Position numbers and translations under genes: made by a program. Shown piece after piece: positions 8,869 to 17,682 of a stretch of DNA of 64,000 bases; position 1 is the first letter of the stretch, and each line of letters opens with the position of its first letter. The stretch covers positions 402,562-466,561 of the forward strand of contig CBDCQY010000002.1 in the NCBI GenBank assembly GCA_965220855.1, in the 5' to 3' direction. The DNA is from Bin95 sp965220855 (GTDB taxonomy: Bacteria; Pseudomonadota; Alphaproteobacteria; Bin95). Under the pieces are notes generated by a model. The model saw nothing but the letters and a program-made list of their open reading frames with translations, was not told where the DNA came from and did not search any database.

Positions 8869-10245
8869 TCAGCCCTCCGCTCGCGCGCGCCGCTCCAGCG
8901 CCTCGATCACGACCCGCATCCCCATGCCGAGCGAGCCCTTGACCAGCACCACGTCGCCCGGATGGATCGCCTCGGCGACCAGCGGGGCCAGCGTCGCCGT
9001 ATCGCAGAGATGCGCGCCCCGCCGGCAGCGCGGCAGGCGGTCGAACAGGCGGCGCATCTCCGGGCCGGCGGCGAACACCAGATCGACGCCGGCGGCCTCG
9101 AGCGGCTCCGCCAGTCCGGCATGGGCGGCGTCGGCGTCCGCGCCCAGCTCCAGCATGTCGCCCAGCACGGCGATGCGCCGGCCCCGGCCGGCGGGCGCGG
9201 CGAGGCCGAGCACCTCGAAGGCCGCCTCCATGGCGGCGGGGCTGGCGTTGTAGCTCTCGTCGATCAGGGTGAAATTGCCGAGCTCGCGCCGGACGCCCCG
9301 CCCGGCGGGCGCGCGGAAGGCGGCCAGCACCTCGAGGTCCGGCTCGACGCCGAGCGCATCCAGGGTCAGCAGCACGCCGAGCGCGTTCGACACCCAGTGC
9401 GCGCCGGGCGCGCCCAGGCGGAAGTCCAGCCGCCGGCCGCGCAGCTCGACCGCGACGTGGCTGCCTTCGGCGTCGAGCGCGGCGTCCAGCAGCACGGCGT
9501 CCCCGGCCCGGCGCGAGAAGCGCAGCACCTCCGCGCCCGCCGCCCGCGCCGCGGCCTCCAGGCGGTCGGCATGGGGGCTGTCGGCGTTGAGGATCGCCCC
9601 GCCACCCGGCTCCAGGCCGGCGAACACCTCCGCCTTGGCGTCCGCCACGCCGGCGAGGTCGGGGAAGAAGGCGGTGTGCGCGGGCGCGATCGCCGTCACC
9701 AGCGCCACATGCGGGCGGACCAGACGCGAGAGCGGCGCGATCTCGCCGGCATGGTTCATGCCGAGCTCGAACACCGCGAAACGGGCCTCCGGCGGCAGCC
9801 GGGCGAGCGAGAGCGGAGCGCCCCACTCATTGTTGAGATTGCCCCGGCTGGCCTCGGTCGGGCCGGCGCGGGCCAGCAGGCGGGCGAGCAGCTCCTTGCT
9901 TCCGGTCTTGCCGACGCTGCCGGTGACGGCGGCGATGCGCGCCCCGGAGCGCCGCCGCGCCGCCTCGGCGAGCGCATAGAGGCCCCGGCGGGTGTCGGCG
10001 ACGCGGAGTTGCGGCAGGGCGGGGTCGGTCTCGCGGCTCACCATGGCGGCGGCCGCGCCGTGGGCCAGCGCGTCGGCTACGAAGTCGTGGCCGTCCCGCT
10101 TCTCGCCGGCGACGGCCACGAACAGGTCGCCCGGCCGCGCCGCGCGGCTGTCGAGCGCGACGCCGGTGGCCCGCCAGTCGCCGCTGGCGCGGCCGCCGGT
10201 GGCGGCGGCGGCTTCCGCTGCGGTCCACAGCGTCACGCCCGCCAC
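8869..10245 (-). CDS. murF: UDP-MurNAc-tripeptide--D-alanyl-D-alanine ligase
   Basis: MurF adds the D-Ala-D-Ala dipeptide made by Ddl to the UDP-MurNAc-tripeptide. The 458-residue protein starts at GTG 10245-10243 (MAGVTLWTAAEAAAATGG). It shows VALDSRAARPGDLFVAV (Mur ligase N-domain), the ATP loop TGSVGKTGSKEL near 110, and NLNNEWGAPLSL. The residue before the P-loop Gly differs from MurE and MurD as expected for MurF. The gene begins inside the last 13 bases of murE, so the two are probably translationally coupled. Confidence 0.95.
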   Translation of the reverse strand: MAGVTLWTAAEAAAATGGRASGDWRATGVALDSRAARPGDLFVAVAGEKRDGHDFVADALAHGAAAAMVSRETDPALPQLRVADTRRGLYALAEAARRRSGARIAAVTGSVGKTGSKELLARLLARAGPTEASRGNLNNEWGAPLSLARLPPEARFAVFELGMNHAGEIAPLSRLVRPHVALVTAIAPAHTAFFPDLAGVADAKAEVFAGLEPGGGAILNADSPHADRLEAAARAAGAEVLRFSRRAGDAVLLDAALDAEGSHVAVELRGRRLDFRLGAPGAHWVSNALGVLLTLDALGVEPDLEVLAAFRAPAGRGVRRELGNFTLIDESYNASPAAMEAAFEVLGLAAPAGRGRRIAVLGDMLELGADADAAHAGLAEPLEAAGVDLVFAAGPEMRRLFDRLPRCRRGAHLCDTATLAPLVAEAIHPGDVVLVKGSLGMGMRVVIEALERRARAEG

Positions 10246-11675
10246 CCCGCCGCCTCGCGCGCCACGGCGCGGTCGTCGAAGGGCTGCACGCGCTCGCCGA
10301 CGATCTGGCCGGTCTCATGGCCCTTGCCGGCGATCAGCAGCGCGTCTCCGGCGCCGAGTCCCTCGACTCCGGCCGCGATGGCGTCCGCCCGGTCGGCGAT
10401 CTCGACCGCGCCCGGACAGCCGGCCAGAATCGCGGCGCGGATGCGCGCCGGGTCCTCGCTGCGCGGATTGTCGTCGGTCACGATGACGCGATCCGCGAGG
10501 CGCGCGGCCACCCGGCCCATCTCGGCGCGCTTGCCGGGATCGCGGTCTCCGCCCGCGCCGAACACGACCGCGAGGCGACCGCGAAGCGCAGGCCGGAGCG
10601 CCTCCAGCGCCGCCGCCAGCGCCCCCGGCTTGTGGGCGTAATCGACATAGACCGGCGCGCCGGAGGGCGCGCGCGCGGCGAATTCGAGGCGTCCGCGCAC
10701 GCCCTTGAGCGCCTCCAGACGGTCCATGGCGGGGCCGGCGTCGGCGCATCGCCCGGCCACGGCGCCGAGCGCCGCCAGCGCGTTCCGGGCCTGGAAAGCG
10801 CCGATCAGCGCCAGCCGCACCCGGCGGCGCGCGCCGCGAAAGCGAAAGCGCAGCAGCTGCCCGCCCTCGCCGGGGGCCGCCTCCTCGATTTCGATGGCGT
10901 TGCCGGCGCCGGGCCGCCCGAAGCGCAGCACGTCGTGGCCGGCGGCGCGGGCGGCGTCGGCGGCGGCCTCTCCGGCGGGGTCGTCGCCATTCGCCACCGC
11001 CAGCCCGCCCGGCGTCATGACGCGGCGAAACAGGCCGAGCTTCGCCTCCAGATAGCTCTCCAGGTCGGGATGGTAGTCGAGATGGTCGCGGGAGAGGTTG
11101 GTGAACACGCCGGTCGAGACCCGCACGCCGTCGAGGCGATACTGGTCCAGCCCGTGGCTGGAGGCTTCGAGCGCCAGACGGTCGATGCCCTCGCCGGCCA
11201 GCCGGGCCAGCTCCCGGTGCAGGCGCACCGGATCGGGCGTGGTCAGGCTGCCGGCGCGGCAGGCGCCGGGGGCGCGGAGGCCGAGCGTGCCGAGGCTCGC
11301 GGCCGGCGCGCCCAGCAGGCCCCAGAGCTGGCGGATGAACTCCACCACCGAGGTCTTGCCGCTGGTGCCGGTGACGGCGGCGATCACCGCCGGCTGCGCG
11401 CCCGAGAGCCGGGCCGCGAGCCGCGCGAACAGCCGGCGCGGCGTCTCATGGCGGAGGAGGGCGACGCCCTCCGGCAGGGCCATGGCCGGCGTGTCCTCGG
11501 GCGCGAGCACCGCCCGCGCGCCCCGGGCGAGCGCCTCGGCGATGAAGGCCCGCCCGTCGGCGCGCGCGCCCGGCACCGCCAGGAAGAGATCGCCCGGCCG
11601 AACCTCGCGCGAGTCGGCCGCAAGCCCGGTGACGCCGAGCGCGGCCAGGTCGAGCGGGCATTCGGCGGCGGGCAT
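10233..11675 (-). CDS. murE: UDP-MurNAc-dipeptide--meso-diaminopimelate ligase
   Basis: MurE adds the third stem-peptide residue. The 480-residue protein has ADSREVRPGDLFLAV near 20, the ATP loop TGTSGKTSVVEFIRQ near 110, and EASSHGLDQYRLDGV. It carries DNPRSEDP in the C-terminal domain; the DNPR motif is the known signature for meso-diaminopimelate rather than lysine specificity, so this organism most likely has DAP-type peptidoglycan. The start ATG at 11675-11673 overlaps the ftsI stop by one base. Confidence 0.96.
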   Translation of the reverse strand: MPAAECPLDLAALGVTGLAADSREVRPGDLFLAVPGARADGRAFIAEALARGARAVLAPEDTPAMALPEGVALLRHETPRRLFARLAARLSGAQPAVIAAVTGTSGKTSVVEFIRQLWGLLGAPAASLGTLGLRAPGACRAGSLTTPDPVRLHRELARLAGEGIDRLALEASSHGLDQYRLDGVRVSTGVFTNLSRDHLDYHPDLESYLEAKLGLFRRVMTPGGLAVANGDDPAGEAAADAARAAGHDVLRFGRPGAGNAIEIEEAAPGEGGQLLRFRFRGARRRVRLALIGAFQARNALAALGAVAGRCADAGPAMDRLEALKGVRGRLEFAARAPSGAPVYVDYAHKPGALAAALEALRPALRGRLAVVFGAGGDRDPGKRAEMGRVAARLADRVIVTDDNPRSEDPARIRAAILAGCPGAVEIADRADAIAAGVEGLGAGDALLIAGKGHETGQIVGERVQPFDDRAVAREAAGWRA

Positions 11676-13351
11676 CAGGTGTTCCGGTCCTTCTTGAACA
11701 GCCGGTCCAGCATCCGGTCCGGCACGATCTGGCGCATCCATGTGTCGGAATCGGGGCCGGCCGCCGGCACGCCCAGGATCGGGCCGATGCGGCGAATGAC
11801 CGCACCCGCGGTCGGCGCGGCGTTCCAGCCGGCGGTGGTGAAGTCGAAGGTGTCCTTGCGGCCCTGGGGTTCGTCCAGCATCACGAACACGGCGTAGCGC
11901 GGCGCCGACATCGGGAAGACGCCGACGAAGGAGGCCCGGCGCTTGTCGCGGGCGTAGCGCCCGTCCACCACCTTCTCGGCGGTGCCGGTCTTGCCGCCGA
12001 CCGGATAGGCGGCGCTGTCGGCCTTCGCGCCGCTGCCGCGCAGCACCGTCTGGCGCATCGTCCAGCGCAGCTGCCGCGAGGTCTCCGAGGACACCACCCG
12101 GCGGGGCGTGGCGGGGGCGGAGCGCTTCAGCAGGGTGAGCGGAGCCTGCAATCCGTCATTGGCGAGCGCGGCGATGGCCGAGGTCATCTGCACCGGGCTC
12201 ACCGAAATGCCGTGCCCGTAGCCGACGGTCATCTTGGTGAGCGGATGCCAGCGCGCCGGCAGGATCGGATGGCCGACCTCCGGCAGTTCCAGCGCCGCGC
12301 GGCTGAGCAGGCCGAAGCGGTCGAGATAGTCCCGGAAGGTCTCCGCGCCGATGCTGTCGGCCATCTGCGCGGCGCCGATATTGGAGGAATGGACGATGAC
12401 CTCCGCCGCCGAGAGCACGCGGTTCTGCCCCCGATAGTCGCGGATGCGCCGGCCATAGACGCGGAGCGGCTTCGTCGCGTCGAAGCGCGTGCCGAGCCGC
12501 GCCGCGCCCCGGTCGAGGGCGATGGCGAGCGTCAGCAGCTTGAAGGTCGAGCCCATCTCCGCGACCAGCAGCGTGGCGCGGTTGGCTTCCGTCTCGCGGA
12601 CCCCTTCGCGGAGATTGGGGTCGAAGTCCGGCAGCGAGACCATGGCCAGCACCTCGCCGCTGGCCGCGTCCAGCACCATGCCGGCGGCGCCGATGGCGCT
12701 GAAATGCTCCACCGCGCGCGCCAGCTCGTCGCGCAGCACATGCTGCACCCGGATGTCGAGCGAGAGCCGCACGCGCTGCGAGGGATCGGCGAGAATGGCG
12801 TCGAAGCGCTTCTCCGCCCCGGCATTGCCGACCGGCGCGCTCTCGCCGGGCTGGGTCCCGCCGACGACATGCGCCGCGAGCCGGCCATAGGGATAGATGC
12901 GCAGATCCTCCCGCTCCAGGCCGATGCCGGGCAGGCCGAGCGCCAGCACCGCCTTCTGGTCCTCGGGCGTGAGGCGCCGGGCCACGAACACGAAGCGCTT
13001 GTCGAGCGAGAGGCGCTGGCGCGCCTCCTCGAAACTCAGCCAGGGCAGCGCCCCGGAGAGCGCGGCGGCGGTCTCTTCGACCCGCTCGATGTCCGGCGGC
13101 CAGGCGACCAGCGCCCGCGAGACCAGGCTGCCGGCCAGCAGCCGGCCGTGGCGGTCCACGATGTCGCCGCGCGCCACGGGATAGGCGCTCGGCTGGGCGC
13201 GGACCGAGGCCCTCGCCTCCACCGGGGCGGTGCCGAGATCGACGATCTTCACCGCCAGCACGGACAGGCTGACGACGAAGGCCAGCGCGCCGGCCGCGAC
13301 CCGGATGCGGGCCAGCCGGAGCGCCGGCGCAACGGGGCGCAGCCGGGTCAT
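11675..13351 (-). CDS. ftsI: Septal peptidoglycan transpeptidase FtsI (PBP3)
   Basis: FtsI is the class B penicillin-binding protein that crosslinks septal peptidoglycan together with FtsW. The 558-residue protein has a short cytoplasmic stretch, one membrane segment at about 14-36, a PBP-dimer domain (ARGDIVDRHGRLLA), and a transpeptidase domain. The three active-site motifs are visible: the SxxK serine in MGSTFKLLT, HSSNIGAAQ, and GKTGTAEK. The chosen start, ATG 13351-13349, overlaps the ftsL stop and puts the membrane segment near the N-terminus. Confidence 0.95.
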   Translation of the reverse strand: MTRLRPVAPALRLARIRVAAGALAFVVSLSVLAVKIVDLGTAPVEARASVRAQPSAYPVARGDIVDRHGRLLAGSLVSRALVAWPPDIERVEETAAALSGALPWLSFEEARQRLSLDKRFVFVARRLTPEDQKAVLALGLPGIGLEREDLRIYPYGRLAAHVVGGTQPGESAPVGNAGAEKRFDAILADPSQRVRLSLDIRVQHVLRDELARAVEHFSAIGAAGMVLDAASGEVLAMVSLPDFDPNLREGVRETEANRATLLVAEMGSTFKLLTLAIALDRGAARLGTRFDATKPLRVYGRRIRDYRGQNRVLSAAEVIVHSSNIGAAQMADSIGAETFRDYLDRFGLLSRAALELPEVGHPILPARWHPLTKMTVGYGHGISVSPVQMTSAIAALANDGLQAPLTLLKRSAPATPRRVVSSETSRQLRWTMRQTVLRGSGAKADSAAYPVGGKTGTAEKVVDGRYARDKRRASFVGVFPMSAPRYAVFVMLDEPQGRKDTFDFTTAGWNAAPTAGAVIRRIGPILGVPAAGPDSDTWMRQIVPDRMLDRLFKKDRNT

Positions 13352-13749
13352 CGCCGGTCTCCTTGCGCTGTGGCGACCGAGAGGCGGGACGGCGGCTCCG
13401 TCGGGAGGCCGGAGGTCTTGCCGCCGCCCCGCCCCGCGCGCGCCCGGGCCTGAAGAGGGCTCGGGACCGCGGCCGATCGAGCCGGGAGGAAACTCAATCG
13501 GTACAGCTGGTCCGCCTCTATCGGGACGAGGCCCAGGGTGCGCGCGTTCTGTCGTTCGAGGGTTTCCGGCCGGGTGAGAAAGGCGAGTTCGCCCTGCAGC
13601 ACCTGGATGCGTTCGCGCTCGACGAGCGTCTGGCGGGCGATCTCGGCCAGCTGCTCCTTGCCGTCGTTGACATGATCGTCGACAACGAACAGCCCGGCCG
13701 CCATGAGGGCGGCGCCGGCGCACCAGAAGATCGTGGCCCGGGCGCTCAT
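13348..13749 (-). CDS. ftsL: Cell division protein FtsL
   Basis: This small bitopic divisome protein forms a complex with FtsB and FtsQ. Recognition rests mainly on position (between rsmH and ftsI) and architecture, because FtsL sequences diverge strongly. The 133-residue protein has one membrane segment at about residues 7-23, followed by a heptad-like helical region at about 30-65 (EQLAEIARQTLVERERIQVL), a short ARTLGLVPIEADQLYRL segment, and a basic, low-complexity tail of about 40 residues. It shares a 4-bp overlap with both neighbours. Confidence 0.88.
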   Translation of the reverse strand: MSARATIFWCAGAALMAAGLFVVDDHVNDGKEQLAEIARQTLVERERIQVLQGELAFLTRPETLERQNARTLGLVPIEADQLYRLSFLPARSAAVPSPLQARARAGRGGGKTSGLPTEPPSRLSVATAQGDRR

Positions 13750-14672
13750 GCCGCCAGCCTCTCGGCGGCGCGCAGCCGCGCGGAGCGTGCGCGGGGGTTG
13801 GCTTCCGTCTCGGCCGCGCCCGGACGCTGCGCCCGGCGGCCGAGCAGGCGGAAGGAGGGCGTCCGCCCCTCCCGGCCGGGGGGCCGGTGGCGCGAGCCCG
13901 CCGACGGCGCGGCGCTGCGTTCGCGCAGGAAGCGCTTGACCGCGCGGTCCTCCAGCGAATGGAACGACACCACCGCCAGCCGCCCGCCCGGCGCCAGCAG
14001 GCGCTCCGCCGCCGAGAGGCCCAGCTCCAGCTCGTCCAGCTCGTCGTTCACGGCGATGCGCAGCGCCTGGAAGCTGCGCGTCGCCGGGTGGATGCGCCCG
14101 GCCGACGGCGCGGCGCGGGCGACGATGCCGGCGAGCCGGTCGGTGGTGCGGATCGGCTCGGCGGCGCGCTCGGCGACGATGGCCCGCGCGATGCGTCGCG
14201 CGCGCGGCTCCTCGCCGAAGCGGCGCAGCAGCCCGGCCAGCCGGTCCTCGTCGAGGTCGGCGACCAGATCGGCCGCGCTCGGCCCCTCGCCGCTCATGCG
14301 CATGTCCAGCGGGCCGGGCGCGAAGGAGAAGCCGCGCGCCGGGTCGTCCAGCTGGGGCGAGGAGAGGCCGAGATCGAAGGCCACGCCGTCGGCCGGCGCG
14401 AAGGCCTCGTCGGCCGCGACCTGCGCCAGTTCGGAGAAGCGCGCGCGGCGAAAGCGGAAGCGCCCGCCGCAGTCGCGCCCGAACGCCGCCGCGGCGGCTT
14501 CCGCCTCCGGGTCGCGGTCGAGCGCCAGCACCCGGCAGGGCGCGGCCGCCAGGAGAGCGCGCGAATAGCCGCCGCGCCCGAAGGTGGCGTCCACATAGCG
14601 CCCGCCGGCGCGGGGCGCGATGGCGGCCACCACCTCCGCCTGCATGACGGGCGCATGTCCGCCGGCGCTCAC
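13746..14672 (-). CDS. rsmH: 16S rRNA (cytosine1402-N4)-methyltransferase
   Basis: RsmH (MraW) methylates N4 of C1402 in the 16S rRNA P-site. The 308-residue protein starts at GTG 14672-14670 and opens MSAGGHAPVMQAEVV, matching the family's HxPV(M/L) start. It has the SAM-binding YVDATFGRGGYSRALL near residue 30, AFDLGLSSPQLDDPARGF near 100, the R/K-rich insertion domain, and the C-terminal VVSFHSLEDRAVKRFLRE motif. The start overlaps the mraZ stop. The second gene of a dcw cluster is the normal place for rsmH. Confidence 0.96.
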   Translation of the reverse strand: MSAGGHAPVMQAEVVAAIAPRAGGRYVDATFGRGGYSRALLAAAPCRVLALDRDPEAEAAAAAFGRDCGGRFRFRRARFSELAQVAADEAFAPADGVAFDLGLSSPQLDDPARGFSFAPGPLDMRMSGEGPSAADLVADLDEDRLAGLLRRFGEEPRARRIARAIVAERAAEPIRTTDRLAGIVARAAPSAGRIHPATRSFQALRIAVNDELDELELGLSAAERLLAPGGRLAVVSFHSLEDRAVKRFLRERSAAPSAGSRHRPPGREGRTPSFRLLGRRAQRPGAAETEANPRARSARLRAAERLAA

Positions 14673-15142
14673 GGCTGAAGCTCCGAGAGCGGCGGCGCGC
14701 CGAGATAGACCTTGGCGGCCGTCTCGTCGTCGAGGCTCGCCAGCAGCCTGTCCGCCCAGCGGTCATGGTCGGCGGGGTTCCAGATCTCGATCACATAGGT
14801 GTTGCCGACGAAGCGCACATCCGTCCCGAGGCCATGCCGGGTGCGCAGCGCGGCCGGCAGCAGCAGGCGACCCTGATTGTCGATCTGGGTTTCCGTGGCG
14901 CGCCCGACGACCAGGCTGGAGAGTTGCAGCGCGCGCACAGGGTCGTCCTGCATCGAGCGGCGCAAATCGCGCGCGAAATTGTGCAGATAGTCTTCCTCGC
15001 AGAGGATGATCGCGGCGCGTTGGTCGATGGCCGGGGCCAGGCGCAACTCGGCGTCGGGCGCGATGCGCCGGCGCAGCGCCGCCGGCACGATCACCCGACC
15101 CTTGCCGTCCAGCCTGGCGTCATATTGCCCCGAGACCTGCAT
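14669..15142 (-). CDS. mraZ: Transcriptional regulator MraZ
   Basis: MraZ is an AbrB-like DNA-binding protein that in other bacteria represses its own dcw promoter. The 157-residue protein has two tandem SpoVT/AbrB-type halves, each with the DxxGRxxxPAxLR signature: DGKGRVIVPAALRRR near 12-26, and DNQGRLLLPAALRTR near 90. It is the first gene of the minus-strand dcw cluster. Ordered repeats that fit MraZ boxes lie 50-90 bp upstream (listed separately), which agrees with autoregulation. Confidence 0.95.
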   Translation of the reverse strand: MQVSGQYDARLDGKGRVIVPAALRRRIAPDAELRLAPAIDQRAAIILCEEDYLHNFARDLRRSMQDDPVRALQLSSLVVGRATETQIDNQGRLLLPAALRTRHGLGTDVRFVGNTYVIEIWNPADHDRWADRLLASLDDETAAKVYLGAPPLSELQP

Positions 15143-15194
15143 CCGAGACCTCGCTCCCGCCCTGTGCGCGGCCGACAGTGATATGCCCTATCGA

Positions 15195-15230
15195 GCCACA
15201 TCGCTACTACTTCAAGCCACTTTACTCCAC
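15195..15230 (-). promoter_or_regulatory. Candidate MraZ-binding repeats upstream of mraZ
   Basis: Read on the minus strand there are GTGGA (15230-15226), GTGGC (15220-15216) and GTAGT (15210-15206), each starting exactly 10 bases after the previous one, with a further GTGGC one base out of register at 15199-15195. Known MraZ operators are short direct repeats with a 10-bp period (TGGGN in E. coli; AAAGTG-type boxes in mycoplasmas), and one unit here reads AAAGTGGC. Position 50-90 bp before the mraZ start fits autoregulation. Assignment is by pattern only. Confidence 0.6.
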
Positions 15231-15260
15231 CACAGGACCAGGTTTGCAACGCCGAAACAT

Positions 15261-15279
15261 CATAAAATCCGATTTTATG
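15261..15279. repeat. Perfect palindrome in the mraZ upstream region
   Basis: CATAAAAT and ATTTTATG form an uninterrupted 8-bp inverted repeat around a 3-base centre (CCG). It is an unusually AT-rich palindrome for this genome and lies about 120 bp before mraZ. It could be an operator for a dimeric regulator. It is unlikely to be a terminator, because the arms are short and weak. Confidence 0.5.
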
Positions 15280-15331
15280 GATCGAATGACAGGAACGTTA
15301 TTAGAACATAAACAAGATATTCACACGTGCC

Positions 15332-15340
15332 TGTGGATAA
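15332..15340 (-). promoter_or_regulatory. Perfect DnaA box
   Basis: TGTGGATAA is the reverse complement of the consensus DnaA box TTATCCACA, sitting in the AT-rich gap upstream of the dcw operon. A single 9-mer occurs by chance occasionally, but its place next to cell-division genes makes DnaA control of dcw transcription a possibility. Confidence 0.4.
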
Positions 15341-15469
15341 CTTTATGGGGAGGCGATTTTGTTCGCGTTATGAGCCGATTCGCCACGCTTTTCTGCGGAA
15401 AAACCTCCATTCCCGCCCGTCCGACGGGGGAGCGGAGTGGAGGGCCGGGGAGGCGGGGAGTGGAGAAAC

Positions 15470-15862
15470 GGTCCAGAAGGCCTGTAGGCCGGGTTCTGTA
15501 GCCGCCCGTCGCCGGGCGGTGACGGCCATTCGTCTGGGACGCCCGTCGCCGGACGCCTCGCGCGACCAACCCGAGCGGCGGCGCGGAGGACGCCCGCCGG
15601 GGCGAACCCCGGCCTGCCGCTCCTATTCGGTCTTGCTCCCGGCGGGGTTTGCCCTGCCGGCGCCGTTGCCGGAGCCGCGGGGCGCTCTTACCGCCCCGTT
15701 TCATCCTTGCCGACCGGCCTTGCGGCGGATCGGCGGTTTGTTTTCTGTGGCACTTTCCCTGGGGTCGCCCCCGCCGGGCGTTACCCGGCGCCGTTCCTCC
15801 GTGGAGCCCGGACCTTCCTCACCGGGCGGAGCGCCCGGCGCGGCCGTCCGGCCTTCTGAACC
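15470..15862 (-). ncRNA. rnpB: RNase P RNA component
   Basis: This is the catalytic RNA that trims 5' leaders from tRNA precursors. On the minus strand the conserved GAGGAAGGTCCGGGCTCCA block lies close to the 5' end (around 15797-15820) and the conserved ACAGAACCCGGCCTACAGG block lies at the 3' end (about 15482-15500). The two ends pair perfectly: GGTTCAGAAGGCC at 15862-15850 with GGCCTTCTGGACC at 15482-15470 gives a 13-pair P1 helix (one G-U), which sets the boundaries. Length of about 393 nt is typical for alphaproteobacteria. It begins 8 bases after the stop of the ABC-F gene on the same strand. Confidence 0.95.
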
Positions 15863-15870
15863 GGCGCCAT

Positions 15871-17673
15871 TCAGGCGCTTTCCAGCCGCTCGCGCAAGAG
15901 GGCGAGTTCCAGCCACTCCTCGTCGAGCCGGGCGGCCTCGGCGCGCGCCTCTTCCAGCGCGGCTGCAGCGCGGGCGAAGCGCTCCGGATCGCGGGCGTAG
16001 AGGCTCGAATCGCCGAGCACGCGCTCCAGATCGCGCACTCGCGCCTCGGCCGCCGCCATGGCGTCCGGCAGTTCGGCCCAGCGCCGCTGCTGGCGAAAGC
16101 CGAGCTTCGTCGCCGGCTGGCGGGGGCGCGGCGCGGCCGTTCGGGCCGGGGCGGGCGCGGCGGCCGGACGCGCCGGCGCCTTTCGATTGCGGCGATAGTC
16201 GCTGTAGCCGCCGGCGAACTCGCGCGCCGCGCCGTCGCCTTCGAGCGCGATCACGCTCGCGACCGTCCGGTCGAGAAAGTCGCGGTCGTGGCTCACCAGG
16301 ATGAGCGTGCCCTCGAAATCGCCCAAGAGGTCGGCCAGGAGGTCGAGCGTGTCCATGTCGAGATCGTTGGTCGGCTCGTCCAGCACCAGCAGGTCGCAAG
16401 GCTGCGCGAGCGTGCGCGCCAGCAAGAGGCGGTTGCGCTCGCCGCCGGAGAGCGAGGCGACCGGGCTTTCCACCCGGTCGATGTCGAACAGGAAGTCCTT
16501 GAGATAGCCGACGACATGGCGGGGGCGCCCGCGCACGAACACCGTGTCGCCGCCCTCCGGGCAGAGCGTCCGGCGCAGCGTGCCGGCGGGGTCGAGCGCG
16601 GCGCGGCGCTGGTCGAAATAGGCGGTTTGCATGGCCCGCGAGCGCCGCACCTTGCCCGTGTCGGGGGCCAGATCGCCGATCAGCATGCGCAGCAGCGTCG
16701 TCTTGCCGGCCCCGTTCGGCCCCAGAATGCCGATGCGCTCGCCGCGCAATATGCGGGTGCTGAAGCCCTCCACCAGCTTGCGCCCGCCATAGCTCTTGGA
16801 GATGGCGTCGGCCTCGATCGCCATGCGGCTGCGCACATCGCTCTCGTCGAGCTGGATGCGGGCGCGGCGCGGCCCGCCGATCAGCGCCGCGCGGCGTTCG
16901 CGCATCTCGGCGAGCGCCGCGAGCCGGCCCTGATTGCGCTTGCGCCTGGCCGTGATGCCGCGATGCAGCCAGCGGGTCTCGTCCGCGATGCGCCGGTCGA
17001 GCTTCTCCTGCTGGCGGAGCTCCTCGGCCAGCACCGCCTCGGACCATTCTTCGAACCGGTCGAAGCCCCTGGCCGTCTGGCGCAGCCGCCCGCGCTCCAG
17101 CCAGAGGATGCGGTCGGTGACATTGGCGAGGAAGCGGCGGTCGTGGCTGACGACCAGAACCGCGCCCTCATAGCCGCGGATCAGCCGTTCGAGCCATTCG
17201 ATCGCCGGCAGGTCGAGATGGTTGGTCGGCTCGTCCAGCAGCAGCAGGTCCGGGGCCACGGCCAGCACGCGGGCGAGCTCCGCCCGCCGGCTCTCGCCGC
17301 CGGAAAGCGCGCCCATGCGCCGTTCGGGGTCGAGCTCCAGGCGGTCCAGCATGGCCGCGACCGCATGGTCGGGCGCGGGCGGTCCGTCGTCCGGCGGGCG
17401 GCGCGCATAGTCGCCGACCCTGGCCTCGGCGTCGCCCGGCGGGTCCTGGCGCAGGCGGGCGATGCGCAGGCCCGGCCGGGCGTAGCGCTCGCCCAGGTCC
17501 AGCTCCAGCTCGCCGGCGATGACCTTCATCAGGGTGGACTTGCCGCAACCGTTGCGCCCGATCAGGCAGATGCGGTCGCCGCGCGCGATCGAGAAGCCGA
17601 CCTCGGAAAACAGGCTCGCGCCGCCGAAGCCGAGTTCGGCGTCGCCGAGCGTGAAGATCGGCGGGCCGGCCAC
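15871..17673 (-). CDS. uup: ABC-F family ATPase, Uup-like
   Basis: This soluble protein has two ABC ATPase domains and no membrane domain, as in ABC-F factors acting on ribosomes. The first half has GRNGCGKSTLMKVIAG near residue 37 and the signature LSGGESRRAELARVLA. The second has GPNGAGKTTLLRMLIG near 318 and LSGGERNRLLLARTL. A C-terminal extension from about residue 515 is helical and charged (MAAAEARVRDLERVLGDSS), like the coiled-coil DNA-binding tail of Uup. The start is GTG 17673-17671. It is the last protein gene before rnpB. Confidence 0.88.
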   Translation of the reverse strand: MAGPPIFTLGDAELGFGGASLFSEVGFSIARGDRICLIGRNGCGKSTLMKVIAGELELDLGERYARPGLRIARLRQDPPGDAEARVGDYARRPPDDGPPAPDHAVAAMLDRLELDPERRMGALSGGESRRAELARVLAVAPDLLLLDEPTNHLDLPAIEWLERLIRGYEGAVLVVSHDRRFLANVTDRILWLERGRLRQTARGFDRFEEWSEAVLAEELRQQEKLDRRIADETRWLHRGITARRKRNQGRLAALAEMRERRAALIGGPRRARIQLDESDVRSRMAIEADAISKSYGGRKLVEGFSTRILRGERIGILGPNGAGKTTLLRMLIGDLAPDTGKVRRSRAMQTAYFDQRRAALDPAGTLRRTLCPEGGDTVFVRGRPRHVVGYLKDFLFDIDRVESPVASLSGGERNRLLLARTLAQPCDLLVLDEPTNDLDMDTLDLLADLLGDFEGTLILVSHDRDFLDRTVASVIALEGDGAAREFAGGYSDYRRNRKAPARPAAAPAPARTAAPRPRQPATKLGFRQQRRWAELPDAMAAAEARVRDLERVLGDSSLYARDPERFARAAAALEEARAEAARLDEEWLELALLRERLESA

Positions 17674-17682
17674 CGGCAGGCT

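Larger units (their letters stand above)
15143..15469. other. Intergenic region between mraZ and rnpB
   Basis: This 327-bp gap carries no convincing gene. It is clearly AT-richer than its surroundings between about 15185 and 15370. It holds the MraZ-box repeats, an 8-bp palindrome at 15261-15279 and a perfect DnaA box at 15332-15340. It should contain the dcw promoter and the 3' boundary of rnpB; no strong -35/-10 pair stands out. Confidence 0.6.

Noticed and set aside
7759..10641. 960-residue open frame on the plus strand opposite mraY, murF and murE
   Set aside because: It is antisense to three certain genes. Its composition (Arg, Gln, Gly, His and Ala rich, no hydrophobic core) is what reading the reverse strand of GC-rich genes gives.
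15178..15501. Plus-strand frame of 107 codons upstream of mraZ
   Set aside because: It lacks a ribosome site, overlaps the 3' end of rnpB antisense and covers the operator-like repeats. It is better explained as regulatory DNA.
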